DNA from: Acidobacteriota bacterium
Lineage (GTDB): Bacteria > Acidobacteriota > Vicinamibacteria > Vicinamibacterales > CAVVIG01
Direction: 5' to 3'
NCBI GenBank assembly: GCA_016195295.1
Contig: JACPZV010000287.1
Coordinates: 1-8,246 of the forward strand
DNA length: 8,246 bases
Shown here piece after piece: positions 1 through 5,633 of the stretch (position 1 is the stretch's first letter; each line of letters begins with the position of its first letter). Below the pieces are notes generated by a model that was not told the DNA's origin, did no database searches, and worked only from the letters and a program-made list of their open reading frames with translations. The position numbers and the translations under genes are program-made.

Positions 1-830
1 GCGAGCCGAAGGGTGCGCCTGTGCTGGTCGACGGCGAAACCCGCGGCGTCACGCCGTTGACGATCACACTCGCCACCGGTCCGCATCGAGTCGAGGTGCG
101 TGGCGCCACGGAAGCACGCACCATTCCGGTGACCATCGCCGCGGGGACGCAGGTGTCGCAGTACATCGAGATCGGCAGGGACATGACGCGGTCCGGTCAA
201 CTGCAGGTTCGCACGGAGCCCTCGGGCGCGCAGGTGAGCGTGGACGGCGTGCCGCGCGGGCGATCGCCGCTGCTCGTCGAGGGGTTGACGCCGGGCGAGC
301 ACATGGTGGTCCTCGAGACCGATCTCGGCACGGTCAAGCACAGCGTGGCGGTGAGCGCGGCCTCGACGGCGTCGCTCGTCGTGCCGCTCGCCGCCCCGGA
401 AGGCGCGCCGGTGTCAGGGTGGATCTCAGTCGCCGCGCCGTCCGAATTGCAGGTGTTCGAGAACAAGCGCCTGATCGGGACGAGCCAGAGCGATCGCATC
501 ATGGTGTCGGCCGGCCGGCATGAGTTCGAAATCGTGAACGACGCGCTCGGCTATCGTGCGTCGCGGACGGTCCAGGTGTCGCCCGGGAAAGTGTCGGCGA
601 TCAAGATCGACTGGCCCAAAGGAACGATCGCGGTGAACGCGCTGCCCTGGGCCGAGGTCTGGATCGACGGCGAGAAGGTGGGAGAAACGCCGATCGGCAA
701 CCTGTCGGTGCCCATCGGGCCGCACGAGATCGTGTTCCGGCATCCGGACCTGGGCGAGCGACGCTACGCGGCGACCGTTTCGCTCAACACGCCCGCGCGT
801 GTGAGCGTTGATCTGAGGAAGACGCCATGA
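1..830 (+). CDS. PEGA-repeat protein, C-terminal part (5' end outside window)
   Basis: The reading frame is open from base 3 and runs into the window, so the gene starts upstream; the GTG at 21 lies inside a PEGA unit and is not a start. At least four PEGA-like units are visible, each with the pattern hydrophobic-x-V-x-(V/I)-D-G-x-x-x-G-x-(S/T)-P followed by a G-x-H beta strand: about 3-110, 199-325, 418-535 (degenerate, without the DG turn) and 620-770. The best are VSVDGVPRGRSPL and VWIDGEKVGETPI. PEGA units are surface beta domains often found in extracytoplasmic parts of bacterial proteins, including C-terminal tails of Ser/Thr kinases. No catalytic domain is visible, so the full protein's role is unknown. 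The stop overlaps the next start (ATGA), so the two genes are probably translationally coupled. The fold assignment is confident; the function is not. Confidence 0.85.
   Translation, partial: EPKGAPVLVDGETRGVTPLTITLATGPHRVEVRGATEARTIPVTIAAGTQVSQYIEIGRDMTRSGQLQVRTEPSGAQVSVDGVPRGRSPLLVEGLTPGEHMVVLETDLGTVKHSVAVSAASTASLVVPLAAPEGAPVSGWISVAAPSELQVFENKRLIGTSQSDRIMVSAGRHEFEIVNDALGYRASRTVQVSPGKVSAIKIDWPKGTIAVNALPWAEVWIDGEKVGETPIGNLSVPIGPHEIVFRHPDLGERRYAATVSLNTPARVSVDLRKTP
815..819 (+). promoter_or_regulatory. Ribosome binding site for the TonB-domain gene
   Basis: GAGGA lies 7 bases before the ATG at 827, inside the end of the PEGA gene. It supports 827 as the start of the downstream gene and fits translation coupled to the upstream gene. 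Confidence 0.6.
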
Positions 831-1693
831 TTGCCGCGGTCCTCGTATTCCTCGCGTTCGCACCGGGACAGGATTCGATGACCGCCGCCCGCGATCTCTA
901 CGCGTCGGCCGCGTACGAGGACGCCCTGGCTGTCTTGGATCGTTTGCCGAAGACGAATCGCCCAGACGAGACGCGCGCCATCGAGCAATACCGGGCGTTT
1001 TGTTTGCTCGCGCTCGGGCGCACCGCCGAGGCCGAGCACGCGATCGAAGCCGTGGTCGCGGGAGCGCCGCTCTATCAACCCGCGGCCGCCGACGTCTCGC
1101 CGCGCGTGCGCGCCGCCTTCAGCGACGTCCGGCGGCGGATGCTCCCGGGCATCATTCAACAGCAGTACGCGCGCGCCAAGGCGGCCTACGATCGCAAGGA
1201 CTTCGCGGCCGCCGCCTCGGGGTTCGCGCGCGCGCTCGAGGTCATGGGCGATCCGGATGTCGCGACGGCGGTCACGCAATCCCCGCTTTCGGATCTCCGC
1301 ACGCTCGCGACCGACTTCCACGATCTGGCCGTGACCGCCTCGACGCCACCGCCGCCGCCCACCCCGGTCCCGGTGCCCCCGCCGACGCCCGCGCCCGTCG
1401 CGCCGCGGATCTTCACGCCGGGCGACACCGCGGTCGTGCCGCCGATCATCGTTCGCCAGGAGCTGCCGCCGTTTCCGGGCCAGATCCCGGTCGCGAAGCA
1501 GGGCATGATCGAAATCATCATCGACGAGAACGGGTCGGTCGAGGCCGCGACCATGCGGAAAACGGTGAGCCCGGCGTACGACGCGCTGGCGCTCGCCGCA
1601 GCGAAGACCTGGCGCTACAAGCCCGCCAGCGTGAATGGTGTCCCGGTGAAATTCCGGAAGATCATCACGATCACCGTCAAGCCGCACGCCTGA
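827..1693 (+). CDS. Secreted TPR-like protein with C-terminal TonB domain
   Basis: 288 aa. It begins with a short hydrophobic signal-like segment (MIAAVLVFLAFAPGQ). Residues about 18-150 are an Ala-rich helical region with TPR-like helix pairs (AARDLYASAAYEDALAVLDR; a second unit near AKAAYDRKDFAAAASGFARA). A proline-rich linker of PPPPP/TPVPVPPPTP type follows at about 172-190. Residues about 226-288 match the TonB C-terminal fold: GMIEIIIDENGSV, then SPAYDALALAAAKTWRYKPA and a final ITITVKP strand. Canonical TonB carries energy from inner-membrane ExbB/ExbD to outer-membrane receptors. Here no clear N-terminal membrane anchor is present and no exbB/exbD lies nearby, so a true energy-transducing role is doubtful. 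A periplasmic adaptor or envelope protein is equally possible. The start is fixed by the ATGA overlap and the GAGGA at 815-819. Together with the PEGA gene it looks like the end of an operon. Confidence 0.85.
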   Translation: MIAAVLVFLAFAPGQDSMTAARDLYASAAYEDALAVLDRLPKTNRPDETRAIEQYRAFCLLALGRTAEAEHAIEAVVAGAPLYQPAAADVSPRVRAAFSDVRRRMLPGIIQQQYARAKAAYDRKDFAAAASGFARALEVMGDPDVATAVTQSPLSDLRTLATDFHDLAVTASTPPPPPTPVPVPPPTPAPVAPRIFTPGDTAVVPPIIVRQELPPFPGQIPVAKQGMIEIIIDENGSVEAATMRKTVSPAYDALALAAAKTWRYKPASVNGVPVKFRKIITITVKPHA

Positions 1694-1709
1694 GAGGCCG
1701 CCGGCCTCT
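1693..1709 (+). terminator. GC-rich hairpin at the end of the PEGA/TonB genes
   Basis: AGAGGCC and GGCCTCT form a perfect 7-bp stem around a 3-base loop, starting on the last base of the TGA stop. No U-tract follows directly, so this is at best an imperfect intrinsic terminator. It may instead be an mRNA 3'-end stabilising structure. Confidence 0.4.
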
Positions 1710-1743
1710 GGCCGGTGAACGCCACACCCACCTTCGACTCTCC

Positions 1744-1776
1744 ACCGTTCGCCGGGTTTTTCCCGCCGTTCGCCGG
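1744..1776 (+). promoter_or_regulatory. Direct repeat resembling a LytTR-type binding site
   Basis: CCGTTCGCCGG occurs at 1745-1755 and again, perfectly, at 1766-1776, a 21-bp period that places both copies on the same face of the helix. LytTR regulators are known to bind two 9-bp half-sites of the form [TA][AC][CA]GTTN[AG][TG] separated by about 12 bp. The first half-site here (ACCGTTCGC, 1744-1752) fits 8 of 9 positions; the second (GCCGTTCGC, 1765-1773) fits 7 of 9. The spacer is exactly 12 bp. The site lies about 75 bp upstream of the first gene of an operon that encodes a LytTR regulator, so autoregulation is the natural inference. A 4-bp CGGG/CCCG inverted repeat around TTTTT lies between the copies. 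Confidence 0.5.
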
Positions 1777-1806
1777 AAGGCTCCCCCCCACAGCCATTCG
1801 CTCACG

Positions 1807-1812
1807 TATTGT
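1807..1812 (+). promoter_or_regulatory. Possible weak -10 element of the LiaF/LytTR operon
   Basis: TATTGT (4 of 6 to TATAAT) lies 33 bp downstream of the direct repeat and about 35 bp before the ATG at 1847. There is no recognisable -35 (the region is a C-run), which would suit an activator-dependent promoter. Sequence support alone is weak. Confidence 0.2.
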
Positions 1813-1832
1813 CAAGCGTGGGCGGATCGAGC

Positions 1833-1838
1833 GGGGAG
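1833..1838 (+). promoter_or_regulatory. Ribosome binding site deciding the start of the 68-aa protein
   Basis: GGGGAG, 8 bases before the ATG at 1847. It favours this ATG over an in-frame GTG at 1715, which has no comparable site. Confidence 0.6.
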
Positions 1839-1846
1839 TGGGCCTT

Positions 1847-2053
1847 ATGAAGAGAACACGCGAAATAGTGCTGACCGTGGCGAGCGTGGTGGGAATGGGA
1901 ACCTCCGCCGCGGCCGGTTTGACGATTTGGCTGCTCCTGACCCAGCCGCTCACAGTCGCCAACGCGGTCAATGCCCGCGACCTGGCGCCGCTCCTCCAAG
2001 CAATGGCTTCGGCGCTCGTTGACGCGCTGTCGGTCGTAATCCGATATCTCTAA
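1847..2053 (+). CDS. Small membrane protein (68 aa), unknown function
   Basis: I do not recognise a family. It has a positively charged N-terminus (MKRTRE), then a long hydrophobic stretch at about residues 7-36 (IVLTVASVVGMG, AAAGLTIWLLL), and an amphipathic C-terminal half containing LAPLLQAMASALVDALSVVI. One transmembrane helix with the N-terminus in the cytoplasm is the simplest reading; the C-terminal helix may lie on the membrane. The frame is open upstream to a GTG at 1715, but the ATG at 1847 has a well-placed GGGGAG and avoids a low-complexity leader. It is the first gene of the LiaF/LytS/LytTR cluster, with only 10 bases to the next gene. By position it could be a small regulatory or sensing partner, as LiaI is in the Lia system, but that is inference. 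Confidence 0.65.
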   Translation: MKRTREIVLTVASVVGMGTSAAAGLTIWLLLTQPLTVANAVNARDLAPLLQAMASALVDALSVVIRYL

Positions 2054-2057
2054 AGGA
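2052..2057 (+). promoter_or_regulatory. Ribosome binding site deciding start at 2064
   Basis: AAAGGA directly abuts an ATG at 2058 (no spacing) but lies 6 bases from the in-frame ATG at 2064. The second ATG is therefore the better start, shortening the product by two residues. Confidence 0.55.
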
Positions 2058-2063
2058 ATGTCC

Positions 2064-2423
2064 ATGACGCTTCACGAACGCCCGGGACCTGGATGGGCCG
2101 GCGTCGTCATCGGCCTGATGATCATCGCGCTCGGCGTCGTGCTGTTTCTGGATCAAATGGGATTCATCGGCTGGAGGCCGACGTGGAGCTTCTGGCCGTT
2201 CCTGATCATCGCGATGGGGCTGGCGCGACTCGCGCAGCCACGCCGGGATGGACGTCGCGAGGGCGGGTGGTGGGTGTTCACCGGCGTGTGGCTTCTGCTG
2301 AACGAGATGCGCATCCTGCGATACCGTGATTCCTGGCCGCTGTTTCTCGTCGCGCTGGGAATTTACACGATGTGGAAAGCCATCGTGAGGCAGACGCCGC
2401 CCCGCGCACCGAAGACGGAATAG
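2064..2423 (+). CDS. LiaI/LiaF-like four-helix membrane protein (DUF5668 type)
   Basis: 119 aa from the preferred ATG. Four hydrophobic segments are visible at about residues 11-33, 41-57, 68-82 and 90-107. The pattern GLMIIALGVVLFLDQMG followed by WSFWPFLIIAMGL is characteristic of the LiaI-LiaF-like transmembrane region, in which helix pairs end in a (W/Y)WP motif. The motif recurs as DSWPLFLVALGIY, giving an internal two-fold repeat. It is essentially the membrane half of the next protein without the soluble domain. Such proteins are thought to act as membrane partners or modulators of envelope-stress signalling; no enzymatic motif is seen. It is 5 bases from the next ATG, so it is in the same operon. 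Confidence 0.8.
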   Translation: MTLHERPGPGWAGVVIGLMIIALGVVLFLDQMGFIGWRPTWSFWPFLIIAMGLARLAQPRRDGRREGGWWVFTGVWLLLNEMRILRYRDSWPLFLVALGIYTMWKAIVRQTPPRAPKTE

Positions 2424-2428
2424 TCATC

Positions 2429-3127
2429 ATGAACCAACCTGGGGATCCACAAGTATTTCGTTTGACGAAACAGATGGTGGCAGGCCTCGTCCTGGCCACG
2501 CTGGGCGTCTTGTTCACGCTGGACAACCTGCACATCGTCCACGCGCGGGAGATCCTCCACTATTGGCCGGCCGTTCTCCTCTTGATCGGCCTCGCGCAGA
2601 TTCTGCAGGCACAGTCGATGGCCGGCATGATTAGGGGCTCGCTCTGGATCTTGTTCGGCGGCGCGCTGCTCGGCGAGCGGTTGAACGTCATCTCGAACGT
2701 GCTGAGCTATTGGCCGCTCCTGCTCGTCGGCGTTGGCATCTACATCGTGTGGCAGTCGTTTAACCGAGGCGAGACCGCGGAGCCGCAAGACAGCACGGCC
2801 CGGCTGTCGGCCATTGCCGTGCTCGGCGGCGTCGATCGGCGCGTCACCTCCCATGCGTTTCAGGGTGCGGACATCACCGCGTTCATGGGCGGCGGGAAGC
2901 TGGATCTGCGCGAAGCGAAAGCCGCGGGTCCCGAGGTCGTCGTCGACGTGCTGGCGATCATGGGAGGCTTCGAGATCAAGATACCCGAGACCTGGAGTGT
3001 CGCCGTCGAGGTGATCCCGTTCATGGGCGGATACGAAGACAAGACGCGGCATACCGCCGACCCGTCGGCGCCTCGATTGAGAATCCGCGGCTTCGTGATG
3101 ATGGGCGGTCTGGACATCCGAAACTGA
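2429..3127 (+). CDS. LiaF-like membrane protein with C-terminal LiaF domain
   Basis: 232 aa. The N-terminal half has four hydrophobic segments (about 15-34, 43-60, 66-82 and 91-109) with WP motifs in HYWPAVLLLIGLAQIL and SYWPLLLVGVGIYIVW. Residues about 125-232 form the LiaF-type soluble domain, a ladder of short beta strands with a repeated GG turn: AVLGGVDRR, AFMGGGKLDLREA, AIMGGFEIKIP, PFMGGYEDKT and MMGGLDIRN. In Firmicutes LiaF inhibits the LiaS/LiaR pair until cell-envelope damage occurs. The chosen start is ATG 2429, with GGAA at 2417-2420 and just past the previous stop; a longer frame from 2372 would overlap the upstream gene by about 50 bases. It lies 3 bases before the histidine kinase gene, so it is a likely regulator of that kinase. 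Family assignment is strong; the signal it reports is unknown. Confidence 0.85.
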   Translation: MNQPGDPQVFRLTKQMVAGLVLATLGVLFTLDNLHIVHAREILHYWPAVLLLIGLAQILQAQSMAGMIRGSLWILFGGALLGERLNVISNVLSYWPLLLVGVGIYIVWQSFNRGETAEPQDSTARLSAIAVLGGVDRRVTSHAFQGADITAFMGGGKLDLREAKAAGPEVVVDVLAIMGGFEIKIPETWSVAVEVIPFMGGYEDKTRHTADPSAPRLRIRGFVMMGGLDIRN

Positions 3128-3130
3128 TTC

Positions 3131-4189
3131 ATGCACCCGATCCTCGCGCGCGCGGAGCGGCTCGCGTCGTATCTTGCCGCCTGGCTGGTCGTTGCCGTTC
3201 TGCTGGCCGCCGTCCTCACGCGTCAAGGCCTGACGTGGCCCGAAGCGCTCGCGCTGCTGCTGCCGATCTGCCTCGTGTACGCCTTCGTGTGTCTGTCGGC
3301 GTGGTACGTGTGCCGCGCGACGCCGTTGACGACGAGCGGCGTCATGCGGGTGCTGGCCTCGTCTGGTCTGGCGGCGGTCGTGGCGAGCGGGTTGTGGATC
3401 GGTCTCGCGCGCGCGTGGATGTCCGTCCTGGGCACGTGGCCCGCCATCGGCCCGACGGCGGGGCAGTACGGGGATCACGAGCCGCTGCTGTTCGCGGCCG
3501 GCGTGTTGCTGTTTCTCCTCGCGCTCACCGTGCACTACCTGCTGCTCGCCTTCGAGTTCGCGCGCGAGGCGGAGCGCCGTCAACTGCAGCTGGAAGTCCT
3601 GGCGCGGGAAGCGGAGCTGCGCGCGTTGCGCGCGCAACTCGATCCGCACTTCTTGTACAACAGCCTGAATTCGATCAGCGCGCTGACGGCGGTCGATCCG
3701 GCGGGCGCACGGCGCATGTGCGTGCTGCTCGCGGATTTTCTCCGCGACACGCTCAGCGTCAGCTCGCGCGATCAGATTCCGCTCGCCGAGGAGCTCGCGC
3801 TGACGGATCGCTTTCTCGGCATCGAGCAGGTGCGCTTCGGCGAGCGCCTTCAGGTGGAGCGCCACGTCGATGCCGCCGCCGCGCGGTGTCGCGTGCCGCC
3901 GCTGCTGCTGCAGCCGCTCGTCGAAAACGCCGTGACGCACGGCATCGCGGGGTTGCTCGAAGGGGGCGTGATTCGGCTCGACGTGGCGCGCCAACAGGGA
4001 CGTCTGTCGATTGCGATCGAGAATCCGCGTGACGCCGACACGCCGGCGACGACCCGGCGCGGCGTCGGCTTGGACAACGTCCGGCAGCGATTGACCGCCA
4101 TGTTCGGCGGCGACGCGCGCCTCGAGACGCGCGCCGATCCGGAACGCTTCCGCGTCGAGCTCGCGTTGCCCTGTTTCACCGATGAGTGA
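3131..4189 (+). CDS. LytS-type sensor histidine kinase
   Basis: 352 aa. Four N-terminal hydrophobic helices (about 12-31, 37-60, 71-92 and 117-142) come without a recognisable sensor domain. The longest non-hydrophobic loop lies between helices 3 and 4, at about 93-116. A charged coiled-coil linker at about 143-172 (REAERRQLQLEVLAREAELR) leads into the His_kinase motif QLDPHFLYNSLNSI, with phospho-acceptor His173. The ATPase domain has an N-box with Asn266 (LVENAVTHG) and a glycine box GVGLDNV at 311-317. The kinase should autophosphorylate in response to a membrane signal and pass phosphate to the LytTR regulator that overlaps it. The ATG lies 3 bases after the LiaF stop with no good Shine-Dalgarno, so coupled translation is likely. 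Lacking its own sensor domain, it probably depends on LiaF and the small membrane proteins for sensing; this last step is inference. Confidence 0.92.
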   Translation: MHPILARAERLASYLAAWLVVAVLLAAVLTRQGLTWPEALALLLPICLVYAFVCLSAWYVCRATPLTTSGVMRVLASSGLAAVVASGLWIGLARAWMSVLGTWPAIGPTAGQYGDHEPLLFAAGVLLFLLALTVHYLLLAFEFAREAERRQLQLEVLAREAELRALRAQLDPHFLYNSLNSISALTAVDPAGARRMCVLLADFLRDTLSVSSRDQIPLAEELALTDRFLGIEQVRFGERLQVERHVDAAAARCRVPPLLLQPLVENAVTHGIAGLLEGGVIRLDVARQQGRLSIAIENPRDADTPATTRRGVGLDNVRQRLTAMFGGDARLETRADPERFRVELALPCFTDE

Positions 4190-4937
4190 CGCCCCTTCAC
4201 CGCGACTCCGGGTGGCGATCGTCGACGATGAAGCGCTGGCGCGCGCCGTGCTGCGCGAGTACCTCGCGCCGATGAGCGAGGTCGAGATCGTCGCCGAATG
4301 CGCGAACGGTTTCGAAGCCGTCAAGGTGGTGTCCGAATCCCACCCCGATCTGCTGTTCCTCGACGTGCAGATGCCGAAGCTCGACGGATTCGAAGTGCTC
4401 GAGCTGGTGGGCCGCGACGTGGCCGTCATCTTCGTGACGGCCTACGATCAGTACGCCCTCCGCGCGTTCGAGGTCCACGCGGTCGACTACCTGTTGAAGC
4501 CGTTCAGCCAGGAGCGGCTGACCGCCGCGCTGGCCCGTGCGCGCGAACGGCTCCAGCGGGGAGAGCGGCTGCCCGCGCCGGAGCTTGCCGCGGCGGCGCG
4601 AGGGCCATCCGGACACGCGGGACGCGTGCTGGTGCGCGACGGCTCGCGCGTCCACGTGCTGCCGATCGAAAAGATCGACTACGTGCAGGCGCAGGACGAC
4701 TACGTCGCTTTTCGGTGCGAGGGAAAGGATTACTTGAAGGACCAGACGCTTGCGCAGGTGGAAGCGTCGCTCGATCCGGCCAGATTCGTCCGGATCCACC
4801 GATCGTTTCTCCTCAACCTCGACCGTCTGGCCCGCGTGGAGATGGACGAGCGCGAGAACCGCTTCGCGATTCTTTCAGACGGTCGCCGGCTCCCGGTCAG
4901 CCGCACGGGCTACGCTCGCCTCAGCGCGCTGCTCTGA
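4182..4937 (+). CDS. LytTR-family response regulator
   Basis: 251 aa. The receiver domain spans about residues 9-125, with acidic pair Asp15/Asp16 (VAIVDDE), phospho-acceptor Asp61 (LLFLDVQMPKLDG), Thr85 (FVTAYD) and Lys105 (DYLLKPF). A linker with basic and Ala-rich sequence follows at about 126-145. The LytTR DNA-binding domain is at about 146-251, with hallmark stretches VLPIEKIDYVQAQDDYV, FVRIHRSFLLNL and LPVSRTGYARL. The start overlaps the kinase stop by 8 bases, the usual layout for LytS/LytTR pairs. Phosphorylation by the kinase should promote dimerisation on paired 9-bp sites, and a candidate site lies upstream of this same operon at 1744-1776. It is the last gene of the operon; no clear terminator hairpin follows. 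Confidence 0.93.
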   Translation: MSDAPSPRLRVAIVDDEALARAVLREYLAPMSEVEIVAECANGFEAVKVVSESHPDLLFLDVQMPKLDGFEVLELVGRDVAVIFVTAYDQYALRAFEVHAVDYLLKPFSQERLTAALARARERLQRGERLPAPELAAAARGPSGHAGRVLVRDGSRVHVLPIEKIDYVQAQDDYVAFRCEGKDYLKDQTLAQVEASLDPARFVRIHRSFLLNLDRLARVEMDERENRFAILSDGRRLPVSRTGYARLSALL

Positions 4938-4963
4938 TTTCAGGGCCCGAGTCACGCTACAAT
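4934..4963 (+). promoter_or_regulatory. Promoter-like element before the zinc-ribbon gene
   Basis: TACAAT at 4958-4963 matches 5 of 6 bases of the -10 consensus in otherwise GC-rich DNA. The best -35 is a poor CTGATT (3 of 6) at 4934-4939 with an 18-bp spacer, overlapping the regulator's stop codon. Predicted transcription would start near 4970, leaving a leader of about 50 bases. Confidence 0.5.
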
Positions 4964-5006
4964 ATTCGTGTATCTTTCCCGCCGGCTTCGGAGTCTAACT
5001 GGGTGT

Positions 5007-5016
5007 AGGAGAGGAG
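5007..5016 (+). promoter_or_regulatory. Strong ribosome binding site of the zinc-ribbon gene
   Basis: Two overlapping AGGAG copies (5007-5011 and 5012-5016), the first 8 bases from the ATG at 5020. This is the strongest Shine-Dalgarno on the plus strand here and is what makes this very short gene credible. Confidence 0.7.
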
Positions 5017-5019
5017 TTC

Positions 5020-5160
5020 ATGGCCAAACGGACTACTTCGGGCATCATCTGTCCTCGTTGCGGCGTTCCTGGTGCGAAGGTCATCGGCCGTTCGGAAGCG
5101 CTGCCGGTGTTGTACCTTCGCTGCGACGACTGCGGCCGTACGTCTGTTTCACCAGAGTAA
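5020..5160 (+). CDS. Small zinc-ribbon protein (46 aa)
   Basis: The protein starts MAKRTTSGIICPRCG and carries two CxxC knuckles, Cys11/Cys14 (CPRC) and Cys35/Cys38 (CDDC), 20 residues apart. This spacing fits a one-zinc beta-ribbon. The basic N-terminus and the absence of any membrane segment suggest a cytoplasmic protein, possibly nucleic-acid or protein binding. Its partner and function are unknown. Support for a real gene comes from the double AGGAG, a near-consensus -10 at 4958-4963 and the paired cysteines. It sits between the LytTR operon and a convergent locus, with its stop 19 bases from the end of the minus-strand gene. Confidence 0.75.
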   Translation: MAKRTTSGIICPRCGVPGAKVIGRSEALPVLYLRCDDCGRTSVSPE

Positions 5161-5179
5161 GCCACACCGAGCCCGCTGA

Positions 5180-5617
5180 TTAGTTCCCACAGGATCCGCC
5201 GACGGGCTTGACGCTCTTCACGCGGAACTCAGGCAAGTCGACCGTCCCCGGGCCGGCGCTTCCTCCCGCGCTTGCCACCGCCGCGCGAGTTGGGTCCATG
5301 GCGCCAGCCTGGGCGGCCACGTTCGCCGTCGGCGTCAGGCCGGTGGCAATCGTGAACCGCCGCGGCACCTGGCCCACGATCTCCACGCGCCGTCCGACGT
5401 ACTCGCGGACGTTCGTGCCCGTCAGCTTGTAGATCGCCCCGCCCTTCACTTCCGACAACGTGTACTGATCGGGCGTCGACCCACTGCGCGCCACGCATCC
5501 GCTCAGCGTGATCATCTTGGATGCAGGCTTGGCGGGCGCGTTGGTTTGCGCGGCGAGGGGCGTCGCTGAGACGAGCCCGACGAGCACCATCCCGCGGAAG
5601 CGAAGCGCGCGAGCCAT
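5180..5617 (-). CDS. Small secreted protein, OB-like (DUF5818-like), unknown function
   Basis: 145 aa. The Sec signal peptide is residues 1-23 (RFRGMVLVGLVSATPLAA, cleavage likely before Gln24). The mature part contains ITLSGCVARSGSTPDQYTL, then AIYKLTGTNVREYVGRRVEIVGQV, a small beta-barrel-like pattern seen in many short exported acidobacterial proteins. I recall it as similar to DUF5818 but cannot verify that. An Ala/Gly-rich stretch follows, and a C-terminal strand LPEFRVKSVKPVGGSC. Two cysteines (41 and 143) could form a disulfide. The start has a GGAAGGAG on the minus strand (5623-5630) 5 bases upstream, the best ribosome binding site in the window. It lies 16 bases downstream of the quinoprotein gene, so it is probably co-transcribed and acts in the same compartment. 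No enzymatic residue pattern is seen. Confidence 0.8.
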   Translation of the reverse strand: MARALRFRGMVLVGLVSATPLAAQTNAPAKPASKMITLSGCVARSGSTPDQYTLSEVKGGAIYKLTGTNVREYVGRRVEIVGQVPRRFTIATGLTPTANVAAQAGAMDPTRAAVASAGGSAGPGTVDLPEFRVKSVKPVGGSCGN

Positions 5618-5622
5618 AGGGA

Positions 5623-5630
5623 CTCCTTCC
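5623..5630 (-). promoter_or_regulatory. Strong ribosome binding site of the small secreted protein
   Basis: Reads GGAAGGAG on the minus strand, 5 bases before the ATG at 5617-5615. It would let this gene be translated independently of the damaged gene in front of it. Confidence 0.7.
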
Positions 5631-5633
5631 TGT

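Noticed and set aside
1809..1814. Perfect TTGACA (-35) on the minus strand
   Set aside because: No -10-like sequence follows at 16-19 bp on that strand and no minus-strand gene lies downstream of it.
1715..1846. GTG start giving a 112-aa version of the small membrane protein
   Set aside because: The added 44 residues are Pro/Phe/Gly-rich with a PPFAG repeat, have no good ribosome binding site, and would bury the candidate operator in coding sequence. The ATG at 1847 with GGGGAG is better, though not proven.
2372..2428. Upstream ATG for the LiaF-like protein
   Set aside because: It would overlap the preceding gene by about 50 bases and add 19 polar residues not typical of the family. The ATG at 2429 follows the previous stop closely.
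2363..4429. 688-aa open frame on the minus strand
   Set aside because: It lies antisense to four well-supported plus-strand genes, is dominated by Arg, His, Gln and Asp, and shows no recognisable domain. This is a typical shadow of GC-rich coding sequence.
5170..5208. Inverted repeat AGCCCG/CGGGCT between the convergent genes as a shared terminator
   Set aside because: Only 6 bp with a 27-base loop, and one arm lies inside the coding sequence of the minus-strand gene. Too weak to call.
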